NCBI GenBank assembly: GCA_013397935.1
Contig: VZRN01004257.1
Location: forward strand, 1,440,820 to 1,504,819
Origin: Dasyornis broadbenti
Lineage: Eukaryota; Chordata; Aves; Passeriformes; Dasyornithidae
DNA length: 64,000 nt
Reading direction: 5' to 3'
Shown here: positions 12,534 through 25,544 of the stretch, piece after piece
How positions within the stretch are numbered: the first letter of the stretch is position 1
Layout: every line of letters begins with the position of its first letter
Notes under the pieces: generated by a model
The model's input: the letters and a program-made list of their open reading frames with translations, nothing else
Told to the model about the DNA's origin: nothing
The model's database searches: none
Made by a program: the position numbers and the translations under genes

Positions 12534-13614
12534 GTTTCCCTCTCAGCTGTTTCTAAAATTCAGTTAACCTACAAAAACCACCTGTGCTCCCCTCCATGAG
12601 TTCTATTCAACTCTTGGTGAAGGTTGAGATGCATCTCTGGGTACAGCCCCAGCAGTTTACAGCTCTATTTTATATATAAATACACAATTTTTAAACTGTA
12701 CATTCTTATATTTTATCCCAGTCCCTTCCATTCAAGTACTTATAAATTTGATTTTTGACTTGCTTCTGCCAGCAAGTAAGGACAATTTGCAAATTATTTC
12801 ACTTTATTTTTCTTGCACCAGGACACCTTGGTTTGAAAGGCAGTTGAAAGCAGAATTCTAAGCAGAAGGAATAAAGGGGCCTTTTCATCTCACCAAATCT
12901 GTACATATAAATTAGTTTCATAAACATAAATGTATTTTCTAGTCTGTTACACCTGATAGTTGTTCATCAACAATAAAAATATAAATACTTCAAGAAGTGG
13001 ACAGCAGCAGATGTCTTAGTTATTTAGGATTAAATGCATCTTTTATTATCAGATTAAGGTTCCTCCCACATTTTCATATTTATATTTCTGTTTCTCTTAT
13101 CAGAGGCTCAAGCCAAGTCACTCCAAATTATGAGATTTAAACACAAAAACTTCAGCTTTTTCTTTGTTTTGCTTTGTCAGCAAGGTAACGAATTTTGGAC
13201 TTTTACAGCAGTCCCGAGAGTCTGGGAGGATGAAAATGAATGTTAGAGTTAAATAAATCAATCCCAATTTGCTATCTGTTCTTATCATATTATCACATCA
13301 TATTATCCTAAATATTTTGTGTTTTGATATCTGTGGAGAGCAATGAATTGATTAATACCAGTGTGACCATGGTTTTTTGTGTATTATCCAAAATATTCTA
13401 TGTCTGACTTTTCTCCAGCTCAAGAATAGCACTTCATAATCTGTGCACATTTACAGCCTTCCAAAACGATTTCTGCCACGCTTCTTTCAACATCCTTCAC
13501 CCCCACAGAGACTCATTTCCCAGTAAAACCTGTGGAATATTGAGTGGTAACGTGTGCTGCGTCAGGGAGGTCACCCTTGAGCCCTGATCAGCCAAGCCCA
13601 GCTAGAGCTGCCTC

Positions 13615-13960
13615 CATTTCCTCTGAATTAATTGCTTTAAGGCCAAAAGTTTGAATAATTTGCACTGAGTAATCTGAGTTACAGAAGAAGCAAGTAAGTC
13701 CATAGGTTTGCCAAGTATGATTTATTTTCATATTTGTGGCGCTTAATGGTTTTTGTAAATTTCAATTTGTGTTGGATAATTTATATCAGCTCCAATTTAC
13801 ATCAAATTTGTGAGTACATGGGTGTCTCTTTAGGGCTAAGGGAATTAATAATCTGAAATTACCAGACACCCATATTAATCAAATGCCTTATTACAAGTAG
13901 AATGACTCTTATTACCATACATGCAAGATAAAAGAAATACTAATTGCCTTGGTTTGGAGC
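13615..13960. promoter_or_regulatory. AT-rich enhancer-like block (candidate)
   Basis: This stretch has no simple repeats and many TAAT/ATTA cores (gaattaattgctttaa near 13625, gaattaataatctg near 13842, atattaatcaaatgcc near 13873). It also contains the 10-bp inverted repeat at 13818-13873. Such texture is typical of vertebrate conserved non-coding elements near developmental genes, but this is an impression from motif content. Confidence 0.3.
13818..13873. other. 10-bp inverted repeat around a 36-base loop
   Basis: atgggtgtct (13818-13827) is the exact reverse complement of agacacccat (13864-13873). The loop contains ggaattaataatctg with TAAT cores. It lies in the AT-rich block described at 13615-13960. 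Confidence 0.65.
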
Positions 13961-16900
13961 AATTATTCAGAAGTTATCCAGACAATGACAGTGTAGGCAC
14001 TGTTGTAGCTTCTTTAACTTTCAAGCAATGATGCTCACAGAAGCTGCCCTTCTTGTCCAGTTAGTTTTGTGCTAAAAGTATTTTACTGATTTTAGTACCA
14101 TCTATCTCTAGCTGTGCATATTTGCGTGTGCACAAGTTATGCACGTAATAGAGGGAGCTTTGAGTTTCTAAAACCTACAACCCTAATTTTTTCTCTAATA
14201 TCTGGAGCCATTAATACAAAATGGTTTTAGGTAGACTGTAAATCAAAACATAATCTAATGTATTTTTTTCAGTCTTCACCTTTCTTGTTGTGTTTCTGAG
14301 ACAGGAGCAATATTCTTTAATAGCAATCCCCCCCATACTACTGAAAAATAGCAAATTATAGCTCAAATTAGCCTGCTGTATGTTTACTCCTCTACACCGA
14401 TATTTTCTGTCCCTCACACACCGTGATTCCCACTCGCTTGATTTAGTTGCTTTCAAACAGCAAGGCCTGGTTCTCGCTGCTAAGGATGCAACTTGCATAG
14501 TCCTTCTGGAAACAGAATAGCCCAATTTTCTAGAAGAGATTCTGGCAATGCAGCCTGGTAACCATTTTCTGTGTTCAAATCAGCTACAGATGGAACCATT
14601 TGCAGTGGTTTGCTGCGTTAGGTGGGTAAGTCATAAGGGAAGTTCTTTCAGTGTTCGCAGTTACAAAATGTGCTTATGGCCGTATTATGTGTGCAGAGTG
14701 CTGATACAACACGCTGTTGAGAAATCCAGAGTCCAATAAAGTCGTTCTCTTCTTAGTTAACTCTTTTTTACATAAACGGGAAAGTTTTCTTTTGTTTTCT
14801 CTCTATTTTTCCCTTAAACATAGAGGAACAAAAGGAGATCATGAAAGGCAACAAATGAGAATTTTTCAGATATTCTCATCTAATTTTCCTAACATATTTC
14901 CATATTTTTTTTTTTTTAACAAAGGCTGATAAATCTGTGTATTGAATAGTTAACTCAAATACCCAGTAGTTTGAAAGCTTCCAATATTTGCAGCTGAACT
15001 TTTGTCTTCACTACTGTCTAGTCCATGGAGGAATGAACCAATTGGGAAATCCTGAAGCAGTAACATCACTCTCTTTTCTAACCCAGAATTCTCAGGTCAA
15101 GATGGCAAAAGAAAATACTGATGTTTGTTCTATTCACTTGTTTTAGAAATACTTTGGTTTAATATCTTTTTTCAGTCCAAAAGTCACAGCTTCTGAAATG
15201 CTGCATTACAGGTTTTGATGATGTAATCAGGTAAGAAATCAGAATTTGGGAACATTTTCCCCTCCTCTTCCACCTCTTTTCGACATTTTATTTAAAGCTC
15301 TTGTATTTTGGAGCTCAGTACCTGGTACACTCTGTCCCTCATTCTGCGTCGAGCACGTCATTCAAGTTCCTGTCTTGTTTCAACCAAGTTTTTTCTTGCT
15401 AAGGTCATGTGTTGTACATGCACATGAACAACTGAAGGTGCAATGTTGTGTGTGAACTTGCTGAATTTTGTAAGAGGGCTGATATTGATGGATTCAAATC
15501 ACAGAATACTCCCTAAACACCCCAGCTGTCTCTAATGTCCTTCAATTTCCTGCATTTGGAGGGGATATATTGCAAACAATTTCCATACTTTGAATTTCCT
15601 TGCACCCGTGTAAATCAGCAATCCGGAGCTGCTTTTTGTTTTCTCACAGGTCAGAGAGAGTGTCTTCCCCAGACTCTGCGAACAATTCTTTTAAATCAAA
15701 AACAAGCCTTCAAAGCTTTGATTTTCTGTTTCTGGCCTACTAAAACAGCTGTTGATTGGATTTAGAAAAGAATTTTTATTAGAGGAACCAATATCAATAA
15801 AAGCCTTGTTGGGAAGGGGGAGGGAGAAAGCTGCATTTGGCTGGTGGACAGGAGCTGTGCCCTATCAGCAGTGATGCATTAACCTCTAATGCCTGGTGAT
15901 AGACCCAGAGTGCCAAAATGCCAGCCCTTCCTCAGGGGTGGCTGCCCTGCCCATGCTTCACCTGACAAATGGGATTTGGGGTTTAATTTAAAGCTCTGCT
16001 CCGGCAACAGAAAAGGGTGCTTAGTACTGCATTAGTGAGAGAGCACCGAGCATCCAGCTCAATAAAATAGATTTTTTTTTTTTTTTCCCGCTTTACAAAT
16101 AAGATGAGAAAGTAGATAATGTGTCATTTGCAACTTTTGCCATGTGAATGGAAAACCTGACCCAGCAAATGTTGGCTCTGCGTTTTCTTTGTTAAGTGAA
16201 TGGAAGAGACTGAGGACTTTTCATTATTTCAAAGATTCTCCCAGAAGTGTTGAATGTGAAAATAACTCCAAGCGGTTCTGAAATCTTCGAGCCCTTTTCC
16301 CCTAACAAGCCCTGCTGATAATGACGGATCACGAGGCACTTGCAGCCTGTCATTCTTCTGAAGCAATAGCGGGGAAAGATTTCGTAGTGCAGGGTAATGA
16401 GGAAGGAATGAAGGACTTTCGAGTTGAGCACCTGTTTGCTGTGAGAAGAGAACTTGAAAACGGAGCTGTCCTTTCACTGAGTGTGATATTTGCAGTTACC
16501 TTTTCACTACTGTAGTACAGCTGCAGGTTACACCTCCGACACCATTAAAATGAAAAGAAGATTATTTTCTACCGACACCAAAGTGAATTGATGCAGTTGA
16601 TCAGGCAAAGTGTTCTACTAAATCAAGAGCAAAGCACCCAGAAAATTATTTTGGTGTCACAGTCACACATATATTATATGGATGGAAAGGGATTCTTATA
16701 AGTGAGTGTCTATCCCATCATGCAAGAACATGTGAAAATCCCAACCTTACTAAAGACTTAGCAGAATTGTTGAAAACCGATTTTGGACAGTTCGATGTCA
16801 GGTTATAGCTTCTCTTCAAATACTGTTTAAATTATATGCAGCCCATAATTTTATGGTATTTATAAGTTTAGTAGATGTCCAATATTTGACATATGGTGGT

Positions 16901-17859
16901 AGGTGTGGGTACAATCACATGGGATGGTTTATTTAAAAGCAAAAGTGGTATCCCCACTTTGGAAAGCATTCACATTTATGTGCTCCATGGTGACTAACTT
17001 GGATCAGAGACCTTTTCTGTGGAGAGTTTATCCCTCCCTTGCCAAGGTCCATAATCACAGAAAATCAACATCAGGTCCCGTGAAATCCTCTTGGAGAAGA
17101 AAAGTAAAACATTTCTCACCTTCAGGGAAACAAAAAAATATTCAAGTTTTCACACCCTTCATAAACTCCTTTGTGTCAGGAACTGCAAAAATATATTTGT
17201 CTGTTTGTTCAGAAAGCTTTTCTCCAGGCGGTGTCTTGTGTATTTGTACAGGTTTTGTGATGTGATAACAGGAGTTGCAGCAGAGCAGAATAAAAAGTAT
17301 GACTGAATATAGGGGCAGATACTTTACACAGGCCTCATTTTCTTATTTTTTAATTCTTTTGTCTACCAGCCTTATATTTAAGCAGGGTATAATTTTGAGA
17401 ACATGAGCGGGATTTAGATTTTTAATCTCGTGTAAGAGTCTGTCCTGACTCTATTTACGTTTCCATTGCCTTTTGTAATTTTTTCCTTTTTTTGTGCTCA
17501 CACAAACACACACTCTCACACATATATCTTTTTTTGCTTCTCATTGTTTCCTTGACATCAATTTTAGTCTTACAAGAAGCTTGGAAAAGATCTTTAGCTT
17601 ACTTTTTTTTTTTAACTTCTGCATTCCAAATAAACAGGCAGGGAAAGCTTTGTGATGCAGAATCCATAAGCTTTGTCTAGGCAACTCCTTTAGGCAGGTA
17701 TAACTTAGCACCTAATTTTCCAAACATCAAGGCATAAATCAGAATTAGGTAGAGATGGGGACCTGACCAGTTAGTGCAGGACATAATCCTATGGTCACTG
17801 TGGCCTTAGAGCAGGCCCCTCTGGTGACCATGATTTGGAAAGCAGGAGCAGAAGGCTTT

Positions 17860-18070
17860 AATTGATCTTCATGTGTTCAATGACCATTGTTCTCTCATTT
17901 GGCACCTGCAGCCATTGGCTGGGAACACCATGCAAATGAGATTCAGCAAAGGAAACAAAGACGAGGCGTTAAAACAAAATATTCCGAGCATTAGGAAAGG
18001 CACATTTGTACCTTTTAGGGTAATTACTTGCTTATTAGCTTTTTTCTTCCTGGAGCCCCAAGTTTCTGAT
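17860..18070. promoter_or_regulatory. SOX/POU-type enhancer-like block (candidate)
   Basis: A perfect POU octamer ATGCAAAT lies at 17930-17937. Within 60 bases are ccattgt (17884-17890, inverted SOX core), the E-box CACCTG (17903-17908) and ccattgg (inverted CCAAT, near 17912). An aacaaag SOX/TCF-type core follows just downstream (near 17953). Octamer plus SOX cores close together are a known layout of neural and pluripotency enhancers bound by POU and SOX factors. The clustering is seen; activity is inferred. Confidence 0.35.
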
Positions 18071-20815
18071 AGCTTGGGAAATTCACTGAGCTCATGGAAC
18101 TCCTTACTGTGTTTTTCTCTCACTCCTTAGAAATTGTGCTTTTATCCACCAAATGTAACTTTTTTCCCTCTTGCACTCCGTTATCTGTGTTTACAAGCAG
18201 ATGCTGCAGTTCAGAATAGCCTGAGGTGTAATTTCCTTGCGGAAAAACCCACCTGTGTTGTCCTTTAAAGATTGGTAAATGGTGCTGTACAAAGTTATTG
18301 CCAGTTTTCCTGCCTGAATTAACATCTTGGAATCGTAAAGCAAAGGCATAAATATCACACCAAAGGGGCACATAATATTCATAAAATTATTACTGTCATA
18401 CTGAGATCCCTCACAGTCTCATCCTCTGAGTGCTCTCTTGCTTGTTGTTTGGGGTGAAGTTGATGTAATGCTGGATCACTAAGTTGTGCTTTCCAAAACA
18501 ACTTACAAGGCACATCAATAGTCCTATACCTGGCTATATATTTCATTTTTCACATTGCATATTGATTGCAAGCTTTTTTCAATTTATGTATACGAGATTT
18601 TTGACTAAACCTCTTCACAGTTTCTTCCATGTGTTCATTTCTTTTTTTTTTTCCTATTATGCTGCAGAAATGGTATCTAGAGGTGTTGGAGGTGACTGGG
18701 GTGTATTCATGTATCCTTTTCTTTTTGTTTCTTACAGTTCTTCCACTTTTAAAATCTTTCTACCTATTATTTCTGTGAATGGTCAATAAAAGCCTCACCC
18801 CAAATTCACGAACAAAATGTTGCATGAATATTTAAAATATCCTTGCTCTTATATTGAGCAATAAAAAGGGAATAAAAGTCGAATGGAAGGAAAACAGAGC
18901 TTAGACTGTTTTAATCATTTTGAGGGAAGTGTCACTTTCAAAATGAAATATTCTTAAGTTTTTGCGCTAGAGATAATTATTCAAAGAAAAAAAAACCCTA
19001 GATATTTCTTAAGAATACTTTTACTGAGCAGTAAAGGAAAGCTCAAGATTCCCACTGCTTGGACTGGGAAAATGGGATGATGGTGTTCCATATTGTCAAA
19101 TAAATGGTTTTGACAGTGGGTACTCCATGGATCTGATTTCTTGATACAAAGCGTGCCTTGGTGAATAGCGGGTACTCCAGGGGGAATGCAGGCTGTTCTG
19201 GGAGACCTCTGAGTGTGTGTGCCCCCAGCTGAGAGCCCCAAATTCCTGGTATAAACGGAGCTCTGCCAAGATGGCCTGCCCCCCCGCTCTGGCCTCCATG
19301 CAATGAATCCAGGGGGTGATGGGCCTCAGGTAGCACTGCAGACCCAAAACACAATTTGAAAGTTCTCAGGGAGAAGATTCTTGGCCACAGTGCACCTGGG
19401 GGGAGAGTGAGTCCCTCTGTTTGCTGCAGGCACCATGAATTCCTCACCGCCTTGTGTCCCCTGTGGGCTCATCCAAGGGAGCTGGGTCTCCTAAGGCCTC
19501 TCAGCTCAGACAGATGGCAAAAAAGAAAGAATTTTCTGGCTGCTTGCTTCTTAATTTCCTCTCCATTGTTTCAGACCCAACTGTGCAGTTGCCTGTAGAT
19601 CCAAGCGTGCAGAGCCAGGCCTGTTCCATTCCTCAGGCCGCACTTTGCTTTCCTCTTTGAGGGGATCATCAGACATCATCCAACCCAAACCACCTTGGAC
19701 TTTAAAACAAACACAGGGACATCACCCTCCTCGTGTTTTCCTCTCTTTGTTCAAAGGGACGATGGAGCATAAATCAGCAATTGTCTTTCCTTAACCCTTC
19801 ACAGTTATTTCCAAGTATCCTTAGGGGTGCTGTTGTTGATGGGCCCGCTCAGGCTCGTGAGATGTTTTTGTGGAGGAGTTAGTTTTACATCTTATACCGC
19901 CTGGCAAGAGAAATCAGGGTGTTGTGCAAATGCGGTGGAGTCTGAAAATGATCCAGGGGATCTGGATGTAGACTCAGTATTCACAGGCTCCTGGCATTGA
20001 TGGCCTCTGGAATGAAGACTCATTATTCAGATCCTGGTTTGCAGTTTGATGTGTAGAGCCTCATCATCATATCAGTGCTCCTACGACCCAACAAATTCAA
20101 AAAGTGTTCACGGTCAAAATAGTGTTTGTGAAATTATTCCATCTGCGGTGGGGATGCTTCCAGGCAAGCAAGCAGTATAGTCACACATTTGAAAGTTATC
20201 CTGACTCATGATTTGTGCGTTTTTGAGCTGTTTTAGATATCTCTTCTTAATTCTTTTTCATTGTGTGGAGTGAAACTGTGCACACCATACTAATTTCATG
20301 GTGCATGAAATGGTGTTAGGGAAGCCAGGGCTCTTTTCCCAGTGATGCTGTTGTCACCTTGAACAAGGAAGCTCTCCTTGGTTCCTTTGCATCCCTTCAC
20401 ACAATTTTCCCCTGAAAATGTGACCCAAAAGTTGTCTGGAGCTTTGCTGCCGCTGTAATTAGGAGCGATTTTCAGGGTTCTGGTACACCAGCTCAGCAAA
20501 TAACGCTTTGTTCTATGAATATTGGGAGCAGCAGCCAGTACAGGATTTGATCATTGCTTTTGGCAATGCTGTAACAGATATGATATGGTGTGTTTCCAAC
20601 TATAGAGTTAACTTGGGTTATAAAAATTGATTATTTTCCATGGTTGGAATATCTTTCCCTATGGTCAGGCACAAATTTTTCCCTCTTACAGGATAAATTG
20701 CTGTTATAAATGTGTTGTAATTGGATTAAATCACACTGATGCTTTCTAGTGCACATTTGGACAGGACAGTAGAGTGAGAATGAAGTCCATTGAAACATTT
20801 TTTCTAGCAATACTT

Positions 20816-20839
20816 AGAAGGGGTTTTTTATCCCCTTCT
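20816..20839. other. 8-bp stem hairpin
   Basis: agaagggg (20816-20823) pairs with ccccttct (20832-20839) across the 8-base loop ttttttat. It is short and of unknown meaning. Confidence 0.6.
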
Positions 20840-22826
20840 TTAAATCTTGCATATTTAAGACAAACTATTGCAAGCACCCTCTTCTTTCACAAAACATTTA
20901 TACCAAGAGGGTTGAAATAATAATAAAAAAAAATCTGTTCCACCTAAATCAGTCTATTCTTAGTGAAATTTTGCCTTTGAGAAGATGCTTTTTCAGTGAA
21001 ATAAATACCCTGAGGTAGGGGCTTCTATTGTGGTTTACACTCAAGTTGCCTACAGCCTATCATGGAATGTGTGAACTTTAATTTTGCTTTTCAACAGTAA
21101 GAACATGTAAGCAGGTCCAGTCAAAATGAGGTTCTGTGAAAGGGTGATTATGTTTTCAGCAGAGAGACTTGCACCAGATGTAGTCTCCAAAACATCATTG
21201 TTTTCTCATGGTTTGCAAAACTTAAAGTCCTCAAGAAGCAAATAAACTCCCAGAAATGTAAATCTCTGGATAAAAAGGCGGAACTACAACTGGTACAAAT
21301 CTATTTAAGCTTTATTGATTTATTTTTTTCCCCCAGCCAAGGATGTGGACCACTATATTTAACATCCATTAGTGGTGTATTTAAACAAAACTAAATAAAA
21401 GCTTGTAAACATGATTACAGTATCTAAAATTTCAGAGCCCTCAGCACTTTCTTATTTTTATGCCTTTTGCCGCACCTCTGTTTTATTAATGCCCTTCCTG
21501 TGGTATTTTAATACACTTCAGGGTACTGCTGAAGGGGAAGGCAGCTGCCTTTTCAAAGCATTCCAAAAAATCTGAGTAGATTAAGGCTTCACAGTGCTGC
21601 ATCTAACTACAAACAGCATCCCTGTTGTAGAAGTCAAAGGTTCTGATTTCTCAGCTGTTATATTTGCTAACACTTAAACGATTTCTGGTCCTTGTTAAAG
21701 CAATTAAAGTTCATGTGAGAGCAATGGCTGACAGCAAAGGTTGGAGAGACCTTTCTCTTTGGATCAGCCTAAGTGTTGAAGGACACTTTTTGTGCTGCTC
21801 CCCAGAACATCTGGCACTGCCACAGCCAACGAATTGGACTGAATGGTAGCAGTGTAATTTTCCATTACAGTTGAACTGCAGTTTTGAAAGTTACCCATAA
21901 ATTCAGCTATCAAATCCATACTTGGGCACACAGATAAGGGTGGCCTGATGTTCAGGACTGGAAGAGATGACTGAAGACCGGATTGGTTTTACATAAACTG
22001 TGTAATTGATGAGTTTTGATGAGCATTGTGATGTATCTTAATCAGTCAATGCTTGGAGTACGTGGGGTTGGTCATAAACGGTTGAGTTTAACAAGGAGGT
22101 TGAGTTACAATTCTTCCAAGCCAGTCTCAGGGGGGATTATCAGGAAAAAGGGTCTGGATGCAACCTGTGAAAAAGCTGAATTTTCCAGTCTCTAGCAAGA
22201 GACTGAAAAATCTGCAAAAGAGACAAGAAACTGCTCGATGCAAGTTCGTTCGCTTAAGGTGTGGTAAAAGTGAAAAGGGAGCAGAATGAATGATGATATT
22301 AGTGAAGTGTCCATGAGAATGACCACTTCAAAGAGCAATAACAGGGAATTATTTGGTAGCTGGAGGGGTAATTTAAGTGCAGGGCCATCCAAGGATAAAA
22401 GAACTGTGTGCAGAAAAGAACTGTGAACTGGAAAAGAAACCACGCACGAAAATAAAGAAACAGAAATTACTGGGGTAAGTTTTCTCAAAGTGCAAAAGAT
22501 GGGACTGGCAAAAAAAAATGAGGGAGATCACTAAAAGATGATTTTATTTCATTCCCACTCTATCCATGCATTCCTTGCACTCTGTGTAGCAAGGACAAGT
22601 TTTTTGGAACCTCTGCAGTCCTTGAATCAGTTTGTGTCAGATATTATGTGCTTCCAAAGAGCAGGGCTGCAAACCCAGAGTGCCGGCAGAGCTGCTTGTT
22701 TGAGGGCAATAACAGGATGGATCTGGGGCTCAGCAGAGATTCTGAAGCTTCTCACAGATGGGTTTTCAGGTACAGTTTCCAAATCCCTCCAAAGCTAAAG
22801 ATTTGTGTTCACTGTGAGCCAGGAGG

Positions 22827-22975
22827 ATGGAGGTAGTGCTGCAGGATCTTAGGGACACAGAGCTCGAGGATGAGCTTCAGCTACAGAATGTGCATTCAGC
22901 TGTGTCACAGATGAGAATTTATATAGAAGGGCTCAGGAATGAGTATGAGGGCAACAGGAGTTCAGCTCTCTGTAA
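22827..22975 (+). other. Coiled-coil-like open frame, possible CR1 ORF1 relic
   Basis: The frame starting at an ATG encodes a charged, heptad-like stretch (MEVVLQDLRDTELEDELQLQ and then a segment containing IEGLRNEYEGNRSS). It resembles in character the coiled-coil part of CR1 ORF1 proteins, but I cannot align it securely. It ends in a 19-base poly(T) run. It could also be chance. Confidence 0.15.
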
Positions 22976-22990
22976 CATTTGGCTTTTAAC

Positions 22991-23009
22991 TTTTTTTTTT
23001 TTTTTTTTT
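22991..23009. repeat. 19-base poly(T)
   Basis: Homopolymer run directly after an open frame with a coiled-coil-like product. It is one of the set of + strand poly(T) runs discussed in the findings. Confidence 0.95.
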
Positions 23010-24514
23010 CCACTTAATAAAAAATTTTTTGTAATTCCCCAGGTTGTGAGTTATTCAGATGTTGTCAATTGACTGTGGGTAAAATCTCCCCCCAGTTCTG
23101 GGTTAGGTTTGTGCAGAATAAATAGAAATTCTGTAGGTGACACCCGACAGATACTGTGCACTGTGAGACACCTCAGAGCTGAGCCATGTGGCTGACTCAA
23201 GCAAAAGTCCATTAGTTGTCCTGTTTTCTTCAGAGACTCCTTATACATTTCAGCCTATGATTTAGTGGCAAATTTACCTTCCCCTTTGCAGAAATACATT
23301 TACACTTTGTGTGATTTTTATGTGAATTTAAAACATAATTTTTATGTAATTAATATGAAGCTTAAAAATTTTAATTTGTGAAACATAAAATCAAACACTG
23401 TATGTATTTTACTTCAGTGCTACTATGCTTTTGTATCGAGAATGTGTTCAGGTTTAGGAAATAATGATATAAAAAATTATATAAAAGCAAGGAGTACATA
23501 TTCAAGCATGATAGAAAAATAACTAAAATTATAGTAATGAATTTTGTCATTATTGCAGGTCCTTTATGGGCTTTTCCATTTTCCTCTCCTTTTTCTCTTG
23601 GAGGGAATTCTTTGTAAGCACTTGTCCCCTTGGAGAAGTTGACCATCATGGCAGAATAAATTCCCTGAGTAAATTCCTACTTGAATTCTGATGCGTCAGT
23701 AACGTTATTTTGCAGTAGTTACCTTGAAACTGCATTGCTCTGCCTGTGAGAATTTGCCCACAGGGGTGAAAAATTCTGATAGAGCTGAAGTAATTTTGGA
23801 AGTGCATCTCCTTTGGAGATAAAATGCATGAAGTACCTGTTTTACAGCAGCTGCTGTGGGAGGCAGCAGTGGCCAGGACAGGTGGATTCAAGGCAGGAGC
23901 TTTTGGAAGCAGAGCACCAAATAATTTTTGTGCTTGGGTTTGTTTTGTGCCGTGACGAACAAAGCACCGGCAGCTTTACCACCAGAACTGTTATAGACTG
24001 GAAACCTTGTCCCAGAACTTAACCCCCAAACTTCTACTTTCTAAAGGGTTTTTTTTTTTTTTTGTCTAACTGCCTACCAGCCTGCAATCCCTATCTTCCT
24101 TATTAATATAAAATTTACAACACTTTGATCTGCAGCAGCTTTATTTTTAAACCCTAAATATGCTGATTTTTCAGAGCATATTAATTTCTCCCTTATCCTG
24201 GCAAAATCACAGCAGTTAAAGTCTAAACGGGAAACAGACCCCAAAATATCATTAGGGAATATTCTGCTTAATTCTGAATAGGTCTTAATTTTGAACTTGT
24301 TTGGTTTGGCTTCTTTTTATACAGTTAAATAGCATTTTGTTTATAATGGTATTTGATGACTTGTCTTCTGTCAAACACTACACAAATGTAGAAGGTTCTC
24401 CATACATCCATTACTCATTATTCACACTCAAACTAGAAGCATCATTTTAGTGAAATTTCTCTCATTTCCTGAAATTATAAAATCAGGATTGCATAAATTT
24501 TGTGTTGTTCTCCT

Positions 24515-24580
24515 AAAAAAACAAACAAACAAACAAACAAACAAACAAACAAAAAAACCAAACCAAACCAACAAACAAAA
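24515..24580. repeat. AAAC microsatellite
   Basis: About nine consecutive AAAC units start near 24517, followed by interrupted A/C-rich sequence (aaccaaaccaaaccaac). Open frames here on either strand are artefacts of the repeat. Confidence 0.95.
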
Positions 24581-25179
24581 AACCCCAAAAAGGCATCTTT
24601 TCCTGATCTTGTCACGTTCAGAAAAGTTTCTTATAAAGGATGATCTCATCAAAACTTCAATCTGGACAACTTCTCATGAACAACCTGGTGAAATATTGGT
24701 TTTCCGTGAAGTCCTTGAGGGAAGCCTGGAGGCTCATCAGGGCTTGTAGACTCCCTGGTCTGGAATTTGCTGAGCAGAACAGGTTTTTCTCTGCTGCCTT
24801 GCATTGTATGAAGCTTTTTATTCAATATACAGCAAAGCCTGGCTGAAGCACTGCTGGGGTGATCTCCCAGTAAATGATTTCCCAAGGTTCAGGGCACGTG
24901 AGAAGCAGACCCTTGCTTTTATAATTGTTTCTCACTAATTGCCTCGCTAGCACACTGCTCTTTCCAGCTCTCAATTTGTCTCTCCCTTTCGTGCTTCCGA
25001 ATTTGCCATTTTTCTTCCTGTCCCTCCACGACAGGAGCGAAAGCAGGCTGTTCACAGGCTTGGCTTGCTGTGAACCAAAATGCTGGGTTAAAGCAGGGCC
25101 TGCCTGCGGTGACTCCCGGTGTCTTTATCTGCAAAGCGCATCTCGGGCTGAGGGGTGCTGCTGCCACTGCCTGCTAGGT

Positions 25180-25340
25180 TATTAATGCTGCTCTAATTAG
25201 GCTAATCAGTTTTAATTGGAGCACTGTCATGTAACAATCTCATAAAATACTTTGTGTAAGAAAATTGATCTGGCTCTAATGCTATTTAGTTTGCTAGGCT
25301 CCCTACCTTATAAATTGGAATTGATTGCTTCCCTTCAACC
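25180..25340. promoter_or_regulatory. Homeodomain-rich enhancer-like block (candidate)
   Basis: Contains the palindrome CTAATTAG (25193-25200), CTAATC (25202), tttaattgga (25211-25220), the SOX core AACAAT (25233-25238) and further AT-rich words up to ataaattggaattgattg. No repeat is recognisable. It is followed within 250 bases by a second dense block and then by an old CR1. Confidence 0.35.
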
Positions 25341-25544
25341 CCTCCTTCTTTCCTATTCAATAATTCTCCCATAAACTCTGCATTCCCTTTTTTTTTTTCT
25401 CTCACATGACTTTTTTTTTGTTGTCCCTGTGTCTCTCTCAATTAATTCCGACCATAACCCCGTCCCTAGTGCAACCTGAAAAGAACAAGGCTTTGTCACC
25501 TGTCAGAGAGAGCCTTCCTCAGTTAAATATTTTCCTCTCAGGAG

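Larger units (their letters stand above)
10600..25180. other. Non-coding stretch, no gene seen
   Basis: Unique DNA between the CR1 reverse transcriptase relic and the enhancer-like cluster at 25 kb. Besides the listed blocks it holds T runs at 11102-11116, 12242-12255, 16072-16086 and 24049-24063 and a CA-rich patch at about 17498-17530. The open frame at 16321-16515 gives a plausible-looking peptide but no known domain. No promoter or CpG island is visible. Confidence 0.75.

Noticed and set aside
12301..12567. Phenylalanine-rich open frames on the plus strand
   Set aside because: They are translations of poly(T) runs and cross an N.
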